Shown here: one piece after another, positions 1 to 6,463 of the stretch
Position numbering within the stretch: the first letter of the stretch is position 1
Layout: the number at the start of each line of letters is the position of its first letter
NCBI GenBank assembly: GCA_017477035.1
Contig: JAFUXW010000239.1
Span: 1 to 8,561, forward strand
Length of the DNA: 8,561 bases
Origin: Alphaproteobacteria bacterium
GTDB taxonomy: Bacteria > Pseudomonadota > Alphaproteobacteria > RF32 > CAG-239
Direction of reading: 5' to 3'
Made by a program: the position numbers and the translations under genes
The notes under the pieces: generated by a model
Told to the model about the DNA's origin: nothing
Databases searched by the model: none
What the model saw: only the letters and a program-made list of their open reading frames with translations

Positions 1-603
1 TGCGGTTACTAAGGAGAACTCATTATTACTGTTTGAACCGAAAACATCTTTTACGTCATTTGCACTTAAATTCCACACTCCGCCGATACCATGAGCTGAT
101 TTATCTGCTTTAACATAACCGCCGTTAGCACCGATTAACGAAGCAATACGAGAGGTTCTTTCTTGCCCCAAACCACCGGCACTTTTCGCCGGAAACAGAG
201 CAAATGCGGTTAAATTGGTACCTTGACGCACAATCGCAATTTTTGGAGAATTATAATCGTACAATGCTTTACCGTTATTAAAACCATAAGGCATATACGG
301 CTGAATATCCGACCATTCAACTTCTCTGACTGTTTCCTGATCTGCCGGTGGTAAAGCATTACCTTCACCATCTTCAGTCATTTCCTTTATCAGGTTTCGA
401 TAATTTGCAGCCATATAAGCTTCGGCGGCCCCCATATACGAGCGAACCGTATCAGCGGTATTAATATCTTCTACCTCCAAAGTTCTCTCGGCGGATTTCT
501 TATACATCGTCGGGGTAACAACTGCTATCAAGCCAAGCATAGCCAAAGCTTCTATCATCAAGCCGCCTTTTTGTGCAATGTCTTTTTTAATGTTTCGTTT
601 CAT
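1..603 (-). CDS. PilV-like type IV prepilin, 3' end cut by the window
   Basis: The frame is open from an ATG at 603 to the left edge (201 codons seen, no stop), so the C-terminus is missing. A short basic leader (MKRNIKKDIAQKG) precedes a hydrophobic stretch at residues 14-30. Cleavage after Gly13 would put Glu18 at mature position +5, the residue conserved in type IV pilins. Residues 38-70 look like the amphipathic continuation of the pilin helix, and residues 152-178 (IASLIGANGGYV, then a Gly/Trp-rich stretch) resemble PilV minor pilins of IncI-type thin pili. PilV proteins are pilus-tip adhesins processed by a prepilin peptidase and displayed outside the cell. The start is supported by AAGGAG at 611-616. 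The gene begins 40 bases after the PilM-like gene and is probably co-transcribed with it. The prepilin assignment is fairly firm; PilV rather than another pseudopilin is inference. Confidence 0.7.
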   Translation of the reverse strand, partial: MKRNIKKDIAQKGGLMIEALAMLGLIAVVTPTMYKKSAERTLEVEDINTADTVRSYMGAAEAYMAANYRNLIKEMTEDGEGNALPPADQETVREVEWSDIQPYMPYGFNNGKALYDYNSPKIAIVRQGTNLTAFALFPAKSAGGLGQERTSRIASLIGANGGYVKADKSAHGIGGVWNLSANDVKDVFGSNSNNEFSLVTA

Positions 604-610
604 TATCGTT

Positions 611-616
611 CTCCTT
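611..616 (-). promoter_or_regulatory. Ribosome-binding site of the PilV-like prepilin gene
   Basis: The minus strand reads AAGGAG, seven bases before the ATG at 603. It fixes the start of a gene that runs off the window. Confidence 0.75.
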
Positions 617-643
617 ATAAAACTTTTCATAATCCTTATTATA

Positions 644-1462
644 TTATTCTTCATGTTCGCATTTATCATCTTCTTTTTGCATAATCCGATAGCAATGATT
701 TGCCACATCAGCCACCGGCAGACGCATATAGGCAAATAAGCACGGATGGGCGCGACAATCAGATTGTGCCTCACTCCATAAAATCGAGCTACCAGACAAA
801 AGAGTATACTCATATATCTGGGTTTTATTCTCATCGCGATTATACTTTCCCGATCTAGAACTATATCCGCGCAAAATGCATTTATCATTCACGCAATCAG
901 TCCAACCATAAGTAGAACCACCGCTGGTAGGCTTAGACACGAACCCCATAAACATAGGATTCGGTGTTCTACTCTTTCCTTCTATTTCTTCGTGAGACAA
1001 CCATTTATCAGGAATTTTCATATATGAAACCAAATAGCGGTCACTGGTTAAATTACAAGCAACGTGATGTCTGGCTCCGTTTTTCTCAACATCATCATCT
1101 AAGCAGTATATATAATGTTTAATCCCCATATCAGCATAATCATATCCTTGCGGTAAATAACAGCTTACTTTTGTATATGAAAGCCTCGGCGAAGTTGATG
1201 CTACACTGCCACCATAACTTATGGCAACCGGAAGATTCGCACTTACTCGCGCTCCTTCAACTCCATCCCAATCAGAATTATCGGTTTGTTTTACAATTTC
1301 GCACTCCATATATTTAGCCATAGCCAAATGCTCCGCTTTGAAACGATTAACCACCGTCGCAGCTTTGACTTCATTCACCGAATGGTCTTTATCCGGTCGC
1401 GGTGACAGGTTAAAGAAGCTCAACGCTACCATCAGTGTGGCCAATAATATCCATATATACAT
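644..1462 (-). CDS. PilM-like membrane-anchored cysteine-rich protein of a pilus locus
   Basis: This is a 272-residue protein with an uncleaved-looking N-terminal membrane segment (residues 2-19), an alpha-helical stretch (about 31-58) and a long polar domain that should lie outside the inner membrane. The N-terminal layout, one membrane helix followed by a short helix rich in Ala, resembles PilM of IncI-type thin-pilus operons. PilM is usually only about 145 residues, so most of this protein is extra. Ten cysteines (54, 101, 120, 136, 190, 195, 236, 241, 257, 268) suggest disulfide bonds in the periplasm. AGGAG at 1471-1475 supports the start. The next gene downstream is the PilV-like prepilin. 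A role in pilus assembly rests on position and N-terminal shape; the C-terminal domain is unrecognised. Confidence 0.6.
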   Translation of the reverse strand: MYIWILLATLMVALSFFNLSPRPDKDHSVNEVKAATVVNRFKAEHLAMAKYMECEIVKQTDNSDWDGVEGARVSANLPVAISYGGSVASTSPRLSYTKVSCYLPQGYDYADMGIKHYIYCLDDDVEKNGARHHVACNLTSDRYLVSYMKIPDKWLSHEEIEGKSRTPNPMFMGFVSKPTSGGSTYGWTDCVNDKCILRGYSSRSGKYNRDENKTQIYEYTLLSGSSILWSEAQSDCRAHPCLFAYMRLPVADVANHCYRIMQKEDDKCEHEE

Positions 1463-1492
1463 ACTTTTATCTCCTACAGAGTCCTTTAGTGT

Positions 1493-1521
1493 ATGCTATC
1501 ACAAAACCCATAATAAGTCCA
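1493..1521 (-). promoter_or_regulatory. Candidate sigma70-type promoter of the pilus genes
   Basis: On the minus strand, TGGACT (1516-1521) and TAGCAT (1493-1498) each match the -35 and -10 consensus at four of six positions with a 17-base spacer. They lie between the clpX terminator and the PilM-like start, where a promoter is needed. The match is only moderate. Confidence 0.4.
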
Positions 1522-1563
1522 GCATATTTTTATGAACTTTTTGTTACCTATTATATGATTTTC

Positions 1564-1588
1564 AAAAAAGACGGCATAATCTGCCGCC
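1564..1588 (-). terminator. Intrinsic terminator of the clpP-clpX operon
   Basis: Read on the minus strand, GGCGGCA and TGCCGTC form a seven-pair stem (one G-U pair) around a five-base loop, followed at once by six T. It begins eight bases after the clpX stop, so it should end the clpPX transcript and separate it from the pilus genes. Confidence 0.8.
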
Positions 1589-1595
1589 TTTCGAT

Positions 1596-2858
1596 TTATG
1601 CCGATTTTTTCATCGTTTTTTTAACCAATTTAGGTTTTGTCTTACCTGCTACAACCTTCTCATCAATGATTATTTCCGTAACATCTTTCTGATCAGGCAA
1701 TTCATACATCCATTCCATCAGAATTTCTTCCATAATGGCTCGCAATCCTCTTGCTCCTGTCTTACGTTTGATAGCTAATTTAGCTACCTCAAGCAAAGCA
1801 TCTTTAGTGAGCGTCAACTTGACATTATCCATATTAAACAAAGAGGTATATTGACTGACAAGTGCATTTTTCGGTTCGGTCAAAACTTTTATCAATGCAG
1901 GTTCATCTAAATCATCCAGTGTTGCAATAACCGGAACACGTCCCGTAAATTCCGGAATTAAACCATATTTAATCAAATCTTCAGGACGAACATCTTTCAA
2001 AATCTGCCCAACAGTCTTATCTTCCTTATCCACTTTAGCTCCGAAGCCTATGGAAGTTACGCTTCCGGTACCATGTTTTTCAATAATTTTTTCAATACCT
2101 GCAAAGGCACCGCCGCAAATAAATAAAATGTTTGTAGTGTCAACATGCAGAAACTCTTGCTGCGGATGTTTACGCCCGCCTTGCGGAGGAACATTGGCGA
2201 CAGTTCCTTCAATAATTTTAAGTAAAGCCTGTTGCACCCCTTCGCCAGACACATCGCGCGTAATTGAAGGGCCATCTCCTTTGCGGGAAATCTTATCAAT
2301 TTCATCAATATAAATAATCCCACGCTGAGCCTTTTCGATATCGTAATTGGCATTTTGCACCAGTTTAAGCACTATATTTTCTACATCTTCACCTACATAT
2401 CCGGCCTCGGTTAATGTAGTGGCATCGGCAATAGCAAACGGAACATTCAAAATTTTGGCAAGTGTTTGTGCCAACAAGGTTTTACCACATCCTGTCGAGC
2501 CTATCAATATGACATTTGACTTTACAATATCAACCACATCTTTGTTCGGATTATTCAAGCGTTTATAGTGGTTATATACAGCAACCGCCAAAACTTTTTT
2601 TGCATAATCCTGCCCGATAACATATTCATCCAAAAATTCTTTAATTTTAGACGGTGTAGGCAAATCGTTACCAACCGGATTTTCTGTAGAAACGGCTTTT
2701 TTATCTTCTGCCAAAGGTTCTTCTTCCATTATAGAATGACAAACATCTATACATTCATTACATATATAAACGCCGCGTCCTGCCACCAGTCTTTTTACTT
2801 CTTTTTGACTTTTTCCGCAAAACGAGCAATGTAAAATTTCATCTTCTTTATCACTCAT
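1596..2858 (-). CDS. clpX: ClpX, ATP-dependent unfoldase subunit of ClpXP protease
   Basis: ClpX is a hexameric AAA+ ring in the cytoplasm that recognises tagged proteins, unfolds them and threads them into ClpP. At 420 residues it is full length. Visible parts are the N-terminal zinc-binding domain (Cys11, Cys14, Cys33, Cys36), Walker A at 120-127 (GSTGCGKT), pore loop GYVGE at 153-157, Walker B with IDE ending near 186, the RKH loop at 229-231, the IGF loop that docks on ClpP at 270-272, a likely arginine finger at Arg307 and sensor II GAR at 368-370. The Walker A is unusual because the family normally has GPTGSGKT; here Pro is Ser and Ser is Cys. The gene follows clpP by seven bases and is closed by an intrinsic terminator. 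No lon gene follows, unlike in many proteobacteria. Confidence 0.97.
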   Translation of the reverse strand: MSDKEDEILHCSFCGKSQKEVKRLVAGRGVYICNECIDVCHSIMEEEPLAEDKKAVSTENPVGNDLPTPSKIKEFLDEYVIGQDYAKKVLAVAVYNHYKRLNNPNKDVVDIVKSNVILIGSTGCGKTLLAQTLAKILNVPFAIADATTLTEAGYVGEDVENIVLKLVQNANYDIEKAQRGIIYIDEIDKISRKGDGPSITRDVSGEGVQQALLKIIEGTVANVPPQGGRKHPQQEFLHVDTTNILFICGGAFAGIEKIIEKHGTGSVTSIGFGAKVDKEDKTVGQILKDVRPEDLIKYGLIPEFTGRVPVIATLDDLDEPALIKVLTEPKNALVSQYTSLFNMDNVKLTLTKDALLEVAKLAIKRKTGARGLRAIMEEILMEWMYELPDQKDVTEIIIDEKVVAGKTKPKLVKKTMKKSA

Positions 2859-2862
2859 AACA

Positions 2863-2867
2863 CACCT
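2863..2867 (-). promoter_or_regulatory. clpX ribosome-binding site overlapping the clpP stop codon
   Basis: The minus strand reads TAGGTG, where TAG is the clpP stop and AGGTG is the likely Shine-Dalgarno sequence four bases before the clpX ATG. This arrangement suggests translational coupling of the two subunits. Confidence 0.6.
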
Positions 2868-3483
2868 ACTTTATTTCTTCACGATTGGTAATAATATGAT
2901 CGATTAAACCGAAATCAAGCGCTTCTGTCGGGGTCATAAAATTATCTCTATCCATTGCTTTTTCTATGACAGAGAGCTTCTGACCGGTATTTTGAGCATA
3001 AATAGCATTCAAACGCTTACGCAAATCTAAAATTAACCTTGCTTGAATTTCAATATCTGTTGCCTGCCCCTTAGCCCCGCCTGAAGGCTGATGAATCATT
3101 ATTTGTGAATTAGGCAATGAATATCTTTTGCCTTTAGTTCCTCCGGCTAATAAAAAAGACCCCATGGAACATGCCTGCCCCACACAAATCGTTGCCACGT
3201 CGCAGGAAATATACTGCATAGTAACATACATAGCTAATCCGGAAGTAACCACTCCTCCCGGAGAGTTTATATACAAAGCAATATCTTTTTTCGGATTTTC
3301 AGCTTCTAAAAACAAAAGCTGGGCGCATACCAAAGCAGAAACTTCATCATTGACTTCGCCCGTTAAAAAGATAATGCGCTCTTTAAGCAAGCGTGAAAAA
3401 ATATCAAAAGAACGCTCACCTTTAGGTGTCTGTTCAATAACCATAGGCACCAAAGAATTTATCACAGCAGAATTATTCATCAT
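2866..3483 (-). CDS. clpP: ClpP, proteolytic subunit of the Clp protease
   Basis: ClpP is a serine protease that assembles as a tetradecameric chamber in the cytoplasm and degrades proteins fed in by ClpX. The 205-residue length is typical. The catalytic triad is visible as Ser106 (in GQACSMG), His131 (in MIHQP) and Asp180 (in MDRDNF). The INSPGG strand-turn at 72-77 and the IYAQNTGQ helix at 161-168 are also classic. The residue before the nucleophile is Cys105, where most homologues have Ala. Two ATG codons are adjacent (3483 and 3480). GAGGA a few bases upstream fits the first, but either could be used. The gene heads the clpP-clpX unit; no trigger-factor gene lies upstream. Confidence 0.97.
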   Translation of the reverse strand: MMNNSAVINSLVPMVIEQTPKGERSFDIFSRLLKERIIFLTGEVNDEVSALVCAQLLFLEAENPKKDIALYINSPGGVVTSGLAMYVTMQYISCDVATICVGQACSMGSFLLAGGTKGKRYSLPNSQIMIHQPSGGAKGQATDIEIQARLILDLRKRLNAIYAQNTGQKLSVIEKAMDRDNFMTPTEALDFGLIDHIITNREEIK

Positions 3484-3493
3484 TATTTTTCCT

Positions 3494-3518
3494 CATAACA
3501 TAGATTAATCTTATTATG
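3494..3518. promoter_or_regulatory. Imperfect palindrome just upstream of clpP
   Basis: AGATTAATCT at 3502-3511 is a perfect ten-base palindrome. The flanks CATAACAT and TATTATG extend the symmetry to about 25 bases with a one-base offset. It ends next to the clpP ribosome-binding site, so it could be an operator or an mRNA hairpin. No convincing clpP -35/-10 pair was found nearby. AT-rich sequence produces such palindromes by chance. Confidence 0.3.
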
Positions 3519-3701
3519 GTAAATCATATTTTGTTTAATATTTTCTAAATATTATTACATATTTCGTTGTTTTGAAGATATTATGGCTTGCAACAAAGAA
3601 ATAACTTTAACACCTGTTTTTTCCTGCCACCGCTTTTTCCCCTATATCCAAGCATTAATCAATGTTTTAAGCACAAAATAAAGACTTTATTAATATCTAG
3701 C

Positions 3702-3710
3702 TGATATATT
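3702..3710 (+). promoter_or_regulatory. Candidate extended -10 promoter of the outer-membrane protein gene
   Basis: TGATATATT is an extended -10 element (TGn plus TATATT). It lies 33 bases before the start codon at 3744, with only a weak -35 (AAGACT, 3681-3686) upstream. A perfect inverted repeat, ATATATTT and AAATATAT (3704-3711 and 3717-3724, five-base spacer), overlaps it. Confidence 0.4.
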
Positions 3711-3743
3711 TTTCAGAAATATATTAAAAAAGGGACTGGAACT

Positions 3744-4616
3744 ATGAACACTAAATTACGTTTTTTATTTTTGCCGGCATTGATACTATGTGCAGCGGCA
3801 AATGCAGCTTATGCAGAAGAAGCAGACGAAAAAGCTTACGGATGGTCTGCTGTTTTGAAAAAAGCCGGATTAGAAGTTACTTCTACTGAAGTAAAAAATT
3901 CTGAAGAATATGCCGACTCCCCAAATGCCGAACTCAGTGGCGACAGTGAGACGGTAACTAAAGGAATTTTAGACTTTTCATTAATCGATCAACAAGAAAA
4001 ATTCAAATGGGAAAACAACCTGTTTGCAGAATACGGCAAAACCAAATTACGCCCGAAGAAAGGACCGAATGTAACTAACGAAACTGCTGATAAAATTCTG
4101 CTTTCAACCGACTTTGCACACAAAACATGGCGTTATTGGGATGCTTATGTCGGTCCTTTCGTAAATCTAGCATATCAAACCGAATTTGAAAAAAATGATG
4201 ATGCTCCCCGCACTAAAATCGCTCGCGGTATGACAGGCTTAAAATTGTTTGACGGTAAATATATCGAAAGCCTTTACGCAGCTGTTGTCGGTGAATATGA
4301 TTTTACATACAAACACGATAAAACCACTAAATTGGCCTATGAGGTGGGACTAAAAGGAGCTTATCAATTGCGTGAAGGCGTAAACTTTAATTTGGATACT
4401 TATTTCCGTGACTACGTTAAATACAGCTCATATAACCCGAGAGATTTTGAATATGAATACAGTCTAAAAGGCAATATGATGGTCGATGTATATGGTGGAT
4501 TTAAAATGGGACCATACATTCAATATTTTCGAGCACAAGATCGCGGCTCCAAAAAATACGGAAGCAGCACTATTATCGGTGTAGAAGCATCTTACGGAGG
4601 AGACTGGAAATTATAA
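3744..4616 (+). CDS. Probable outer-membrane beta-barrel protein of unknown function
   Basis: This is a 290-residue protein with a signal peptide: Lys4 and Arg6, a hydrophobic core at about 7-20, and the A-Y-A cleavage site at 22-24 followed by acidic residues. The rest is rich in alternating polar and aromatic strands (for example residues 86-100, 131-148, 178-190 and 198-260), as expected for an outer-membrane barrel. The pattern of WENNL, then a short YGK turn, then DKILLSTDF, resembles DUF3078/DUF481-type outer-membrane proteins, but I would not assign either family without a search. It ends in WKL rather than the C-terminal aromatic residue usual for barrels. AAGGG at 3730-3734 supports the start. 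The gene is divergent from clpP and has its own terminator, so it is probably monocistronic. Confidence 0.65.
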   Translation: MNTKLRFLFLPALILCAAANAAYAEEADEKAYGWSAVLKKAGLEVTSTEVKNSEEYADSPNAELSGDSETVTKGILDFSLIDQQEKFKWENNLFAEYGKTKLRPKKGPNVTNETADKILLSTDFAHKTWRYWDAYVGPFVNLAYQTEFEKNDDAPRTKIARGMTGLKLFDGKYIESLYAAVVGEYDFTYKHDKTTKLAYEVGLKGAYQLREGVNFNLDTYFRDYVKYSSYNPRDFEYEYSLKGNMMVDVYGGFKMGPYIQYFRAQDRGSKKYGSSTIIGVEASYGGDWKL

Positions 4617-4643
4617 TTTTCCATTATTAAGAAACAAATATGT

Positions 4644-4675
4644 GCCCCGCCGGCTAAACTAGCGGGGCTATATTT
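4644..4675 (+). terminator. Intrinsic terminator of the outer-membrane protein gene
   Basis: A perfect seven-pair GC stem (GCCCCGC 4644-4650, GCGGGGC 4662-4668) with an eleven-base loop starts 28 bases after the stop codon. The following tract, TATATTT, is a weak U-run, but the stem is strong. Confidence 0.7.
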
Positions 4676-4953
4676 ACGGCAAAAAGCATCTATCAGCTGC
4701 ATCCTATAAACTGGGTTTTATTTAGTCCACCAAAAACTTAATCTTATTATAAGAAGTATATTATTTTCCACACCTGCTACGAGCTAGAGTAGTTAAGTTA
4801 TTTTAGAATAACAATAAACAAATTTGAAGAATAGTTAAGTTTTGATAACATCTTGAACTAATTTAGAAAAATATATTAAAAACGAAAAAACTTTGTACAA
4901 TTTTCTTTTAAATTCAATGAGCTGATTCAGAAAAAATTTTTCATACATATTGT
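4676..4953. other. Gene-free AT-rich spacer
   Basis: No plausible coding frame, RNA gene or GC-rich hairpin is visible on either strand. The only structure noticed is a ten-base direct repeat, TAGTTAAGTT, at 4790-4799 and 4832-4841. It also contains the 3' flank of the minus-strand DUF5131 gene, where no clear intrinsic terminator could be found. Confidence 0.6.
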
Positions 4954-5829
4954 TTATTTTTCACATTCGCCGCAATTTGAACAACCATTGCAAATAAGTC
5001 TTGAGCCGCAAGTTTCGCAATTCTTGCGCCAGTGCTTAACATACCAATTGTCATCAAAAAGTTCGCTTTGTGGCTTATGTAATTGCCATTCAATCGGCTT
5101 TCCTGCAAATTGCAAACCGGATTTGTATGCCATTTCGCTTTGCAATCTTTTGCTCGGTATGGTATAAATTTTGCCATTCTTTTCAAACTTAGTTCCTGTC
5201 TCTATGAAACAAAACATCACATTATTTGCTTTACATTCTTCATAAAGCGACCTTACCCATTCATATTTTAATATACGGGAACCGTCATAATTCTCACCGC
5301 CTGCCACAACTTGTTCAATCTGTCCGGTTTTGAGCCATTTTGCCAATGTGATTTGATCGATAAACGGCGCGGTCATTACGCCCTTATGTTTGAAAGGCAA
5401 ATCCATTAAAATAGGCAATCGCTCATCTGCTCTGGCTTGATTTTCCGCCGTTACGGAAAAAAACACATTGTCCCAACCATTCCCCCAATCTTTAGGTAAA
5501 TGTTCTGCCACTCTTTCCGGTCGTTTGGTGAGTAGATAAAATCCGACATCAGATCGTTGTTTGATAATATCCCACGCTTCATCTCGCCACACATCCGCCT
5601 CGTTCAAAAAGAAATCCGAGGTTAAGCACACACGCAAACATTCGCCGCATTTAATTTTATAAGAACCATCGGCGTTTTTGTGTAAAGGATAATCAAAATT
5701 GTTTTTGACACGGTATATTTTAGAGCCGTCAGCATTTCTCTGCTTATCCAAAAAATACATATAGCAATGCTGACAACCCTCACTCTTTTTTACGCAACCG
5801 TGCCACGGATTCCAAATATCATGCATCAT
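4954..5829 (-). CDS. DUF5131 (phage Gp37/Gp68-like) cysteine-cluster protein
   Basis: The 291-residue protein opens with WNPWHGC, then GCQHCY (Cys12, Cys19, Cys22), the signature of DUF5131, annotated in many genomes as phage Gp37/Gp68 family. Other family landmarks are YLLTKRPERV at 98-107, the NVFFSVTAENQ strand at 121-131 and AGGEN at 176-180. The biochemical role of the family is not established; the cysteines suggest bound metal. This copy has a second triplet, Cys61, Cys64, Cys68, and a C-terminal knot of six cysteines at 271-289 (spacings 2, 5, 2, 2 and 2) that looks like a zinc or iron-sulfur site. NADGS occurs twice (32-36 and 52-56). GAGG at 5833-5836 supports the start at 5829, though a second ATG follows at once. 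The gene is alone, with no phage genes beside it. Confidence 0.75.
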   Translation of the reverse strand: MMHDIWNPWHGCVKKSEGCQHCYMYFLDKQRNADGSKIYRVKNNFDYPLHKNADGSYKIKCGECLRVCLTSDFFLNEADVWRDEAWDIIKQRSDVGFYLLTKRPERVAEHLPKDWGNGWDNVFFSVTAENQARADERLPILMDLPFKHKGVMTAPFIDQITLAKWLKTGQIEQVVAGGENYDGSRILKYEWVRSLYEECKANNVMFCFIETGTKFEKNGKIYTIPSKRLQSEMAYKSGLQFAGKPIEWQLHKPQSELFDDNWYVKHWRKNCETCGSRLICNGCSNCGECEK

Positions 5830-5845
5830 TTACCTCTTTTACGAA

Positions 5846-5874
5846 ATAATAAACAGTCTTTAGCAAAATTGCAA
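5846..5874 (-). promoter_or_regulatory. Promoter of the DUF5131 gene, with a palindrome on the -35 element
   Basis: On the minus strand, TTGCAA (5869-5874) and TATTAT (5846-5851) are separated by exactly 17 bases, with the -10 matching at five of six positions. The -35 sits at the centre of a perfect inverted repeat, AAAATT-GCA-AATTTT, at 5865-5879, which could be an operator. Confidence 0.55.
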
Positions 5875-5880
5875 ATTTTA

Positions 5881-5909
5881 TTGCTTTTTGTTCAAGTATA
5901 AAATATCAT
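5881..5909 (+). promoter_or_regulatory. Candidate promoter of the SnoaL-like lipoprotein gene
   Basis: TTGCTT (5881-5886) and TATCAT (5904-5909) are 17 bases apart. The -10 matches at five of six positions and the -35 only in its TTG. The -10 ends 25 bases before the ATG. Confidence 0.45.
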
Positions 5910-5934
5910 CACGAAAAACATCAGGAGACTGAAA

Positions 5935-6420
5935 ATGAAATATTTGGTTAGTTTATGTTGTGCTTTATTAATGTTTATGGCTTGTTCAAAACAGCCTGAT
6001 AATAGTATTGAAGCCCATAAATCGGAAATGAGACGCTTCGAAACAATGATTAACACTGCAGATGCCAACATTGCAAAAGAGTTAGTTGCCAATGATGCTC
6101 CGTTCTATACACCTGCATCACCGACACCTCTTTACGGCGGCGAAGGATATCTTTCGGTTGTCCATTGGATGCGTCAAAGTTTTCCCGATGTTCAATGGAA
6201 ACTAGAAGAAATGGTCGCAGAAGGAAATGTTGTGGCTGTTCGTTGGACATTAAGCGGTACTCACGAAGGAGAGTTTATGGGAATGCCTGCTACAGGTAAG
6301 CACTTTTCCACTTCTGTTATGAACTTCTACTATTTCAATGATGAAGGTAAAATCGTTAACGACGTCGCTGCCGAAGGTATGATTGGCATTCTTCGTGGCA
6401 TCGGCGCACTGGATAAGTAA
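5935..6420 (+). CDS. SnoaL-like (NTF2-fold) lipoprotein
   Basis: The 161-residue protein begins with a lipoprotein signal peptide: Lys2, a hydrophobic core, and Cys17 in FMAC as the lipidation site. Ser18 and Lys19 follow, so it is not held in the inner membrane by an Asp+2 signal and probably reaches the outer membrane. Residues 65-140 follow the SnoaL/ester-cyclase pattern closely: GGEGYLSVVHWMR, FPDVQWKLEEMVAEGNVVAVRW, then GTHEGEFMGMPATGK and a DEGKIV strand. Such proteins form small cone-shaped folds that bind hydrophobic ligands, and some are cyclases or hydrolases. The C-terminal segment (NDVAAEGMIG, 142-151) lacks the Trp and Asp often seen there, so catalysis is uncertain. AGGAG at 5923-5927 fixes the start. 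The gene converges on the large downstream gene with a 43-base gap. Confidence 0.8.
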   Translation: MKYLVSLCCALLMFMACSKQPDNSIEAHKSEMRRFETMINTADANIAKELVANDAPFYTPASPTPLYGGEGYLSVVHWMRQSFPDVQWKLEEMVAEGNVVAVRWTLSGTHEGEFMGMPATGKHFSTSVMNFYYFNDEGKIVNDVAAEGMIGILRGIGALDK

Positions 6421-6463
6421 TAAAAAATTTAGTGTTCAACTCGATTCCGTTGTTTTATGTTAT

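Noticed and set aside
2050..2834. Several plus-strand open frames opposite clpX
   Set aside because: They are antisense shadows of a strongly conserved gene and have no coding-like features of their own.
3583..3681. A 32-residue plus-strand frame starting MACNKE in the clpP upstream region
   Set aside because: It has no clear ribosome-binding site, no recognisable sequence and an unremarkable composition; frames this short arise by chance.
3754..3815. Lipoprotein signal (Cys16) in the outer-membrane protein
   Set aside because: The residue before Cys16 is Leu, which does not fit a lipobox, and a clear A-Y-A signal peptidase I site follows.
4790..4841. Direct repeat TAGTTAAGTT as an attachment site or iteron
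   Set aside because: There are only two ten-base copies in AT-rich sequence, with no integrase or replication gene nearby.
4900..4953. Terminator after the DUF5131 gene
   Set aside because: Only A/T palindromes such as AAAAATTTTT are present; there is no GC stem followed by a T-run on the minus strand.
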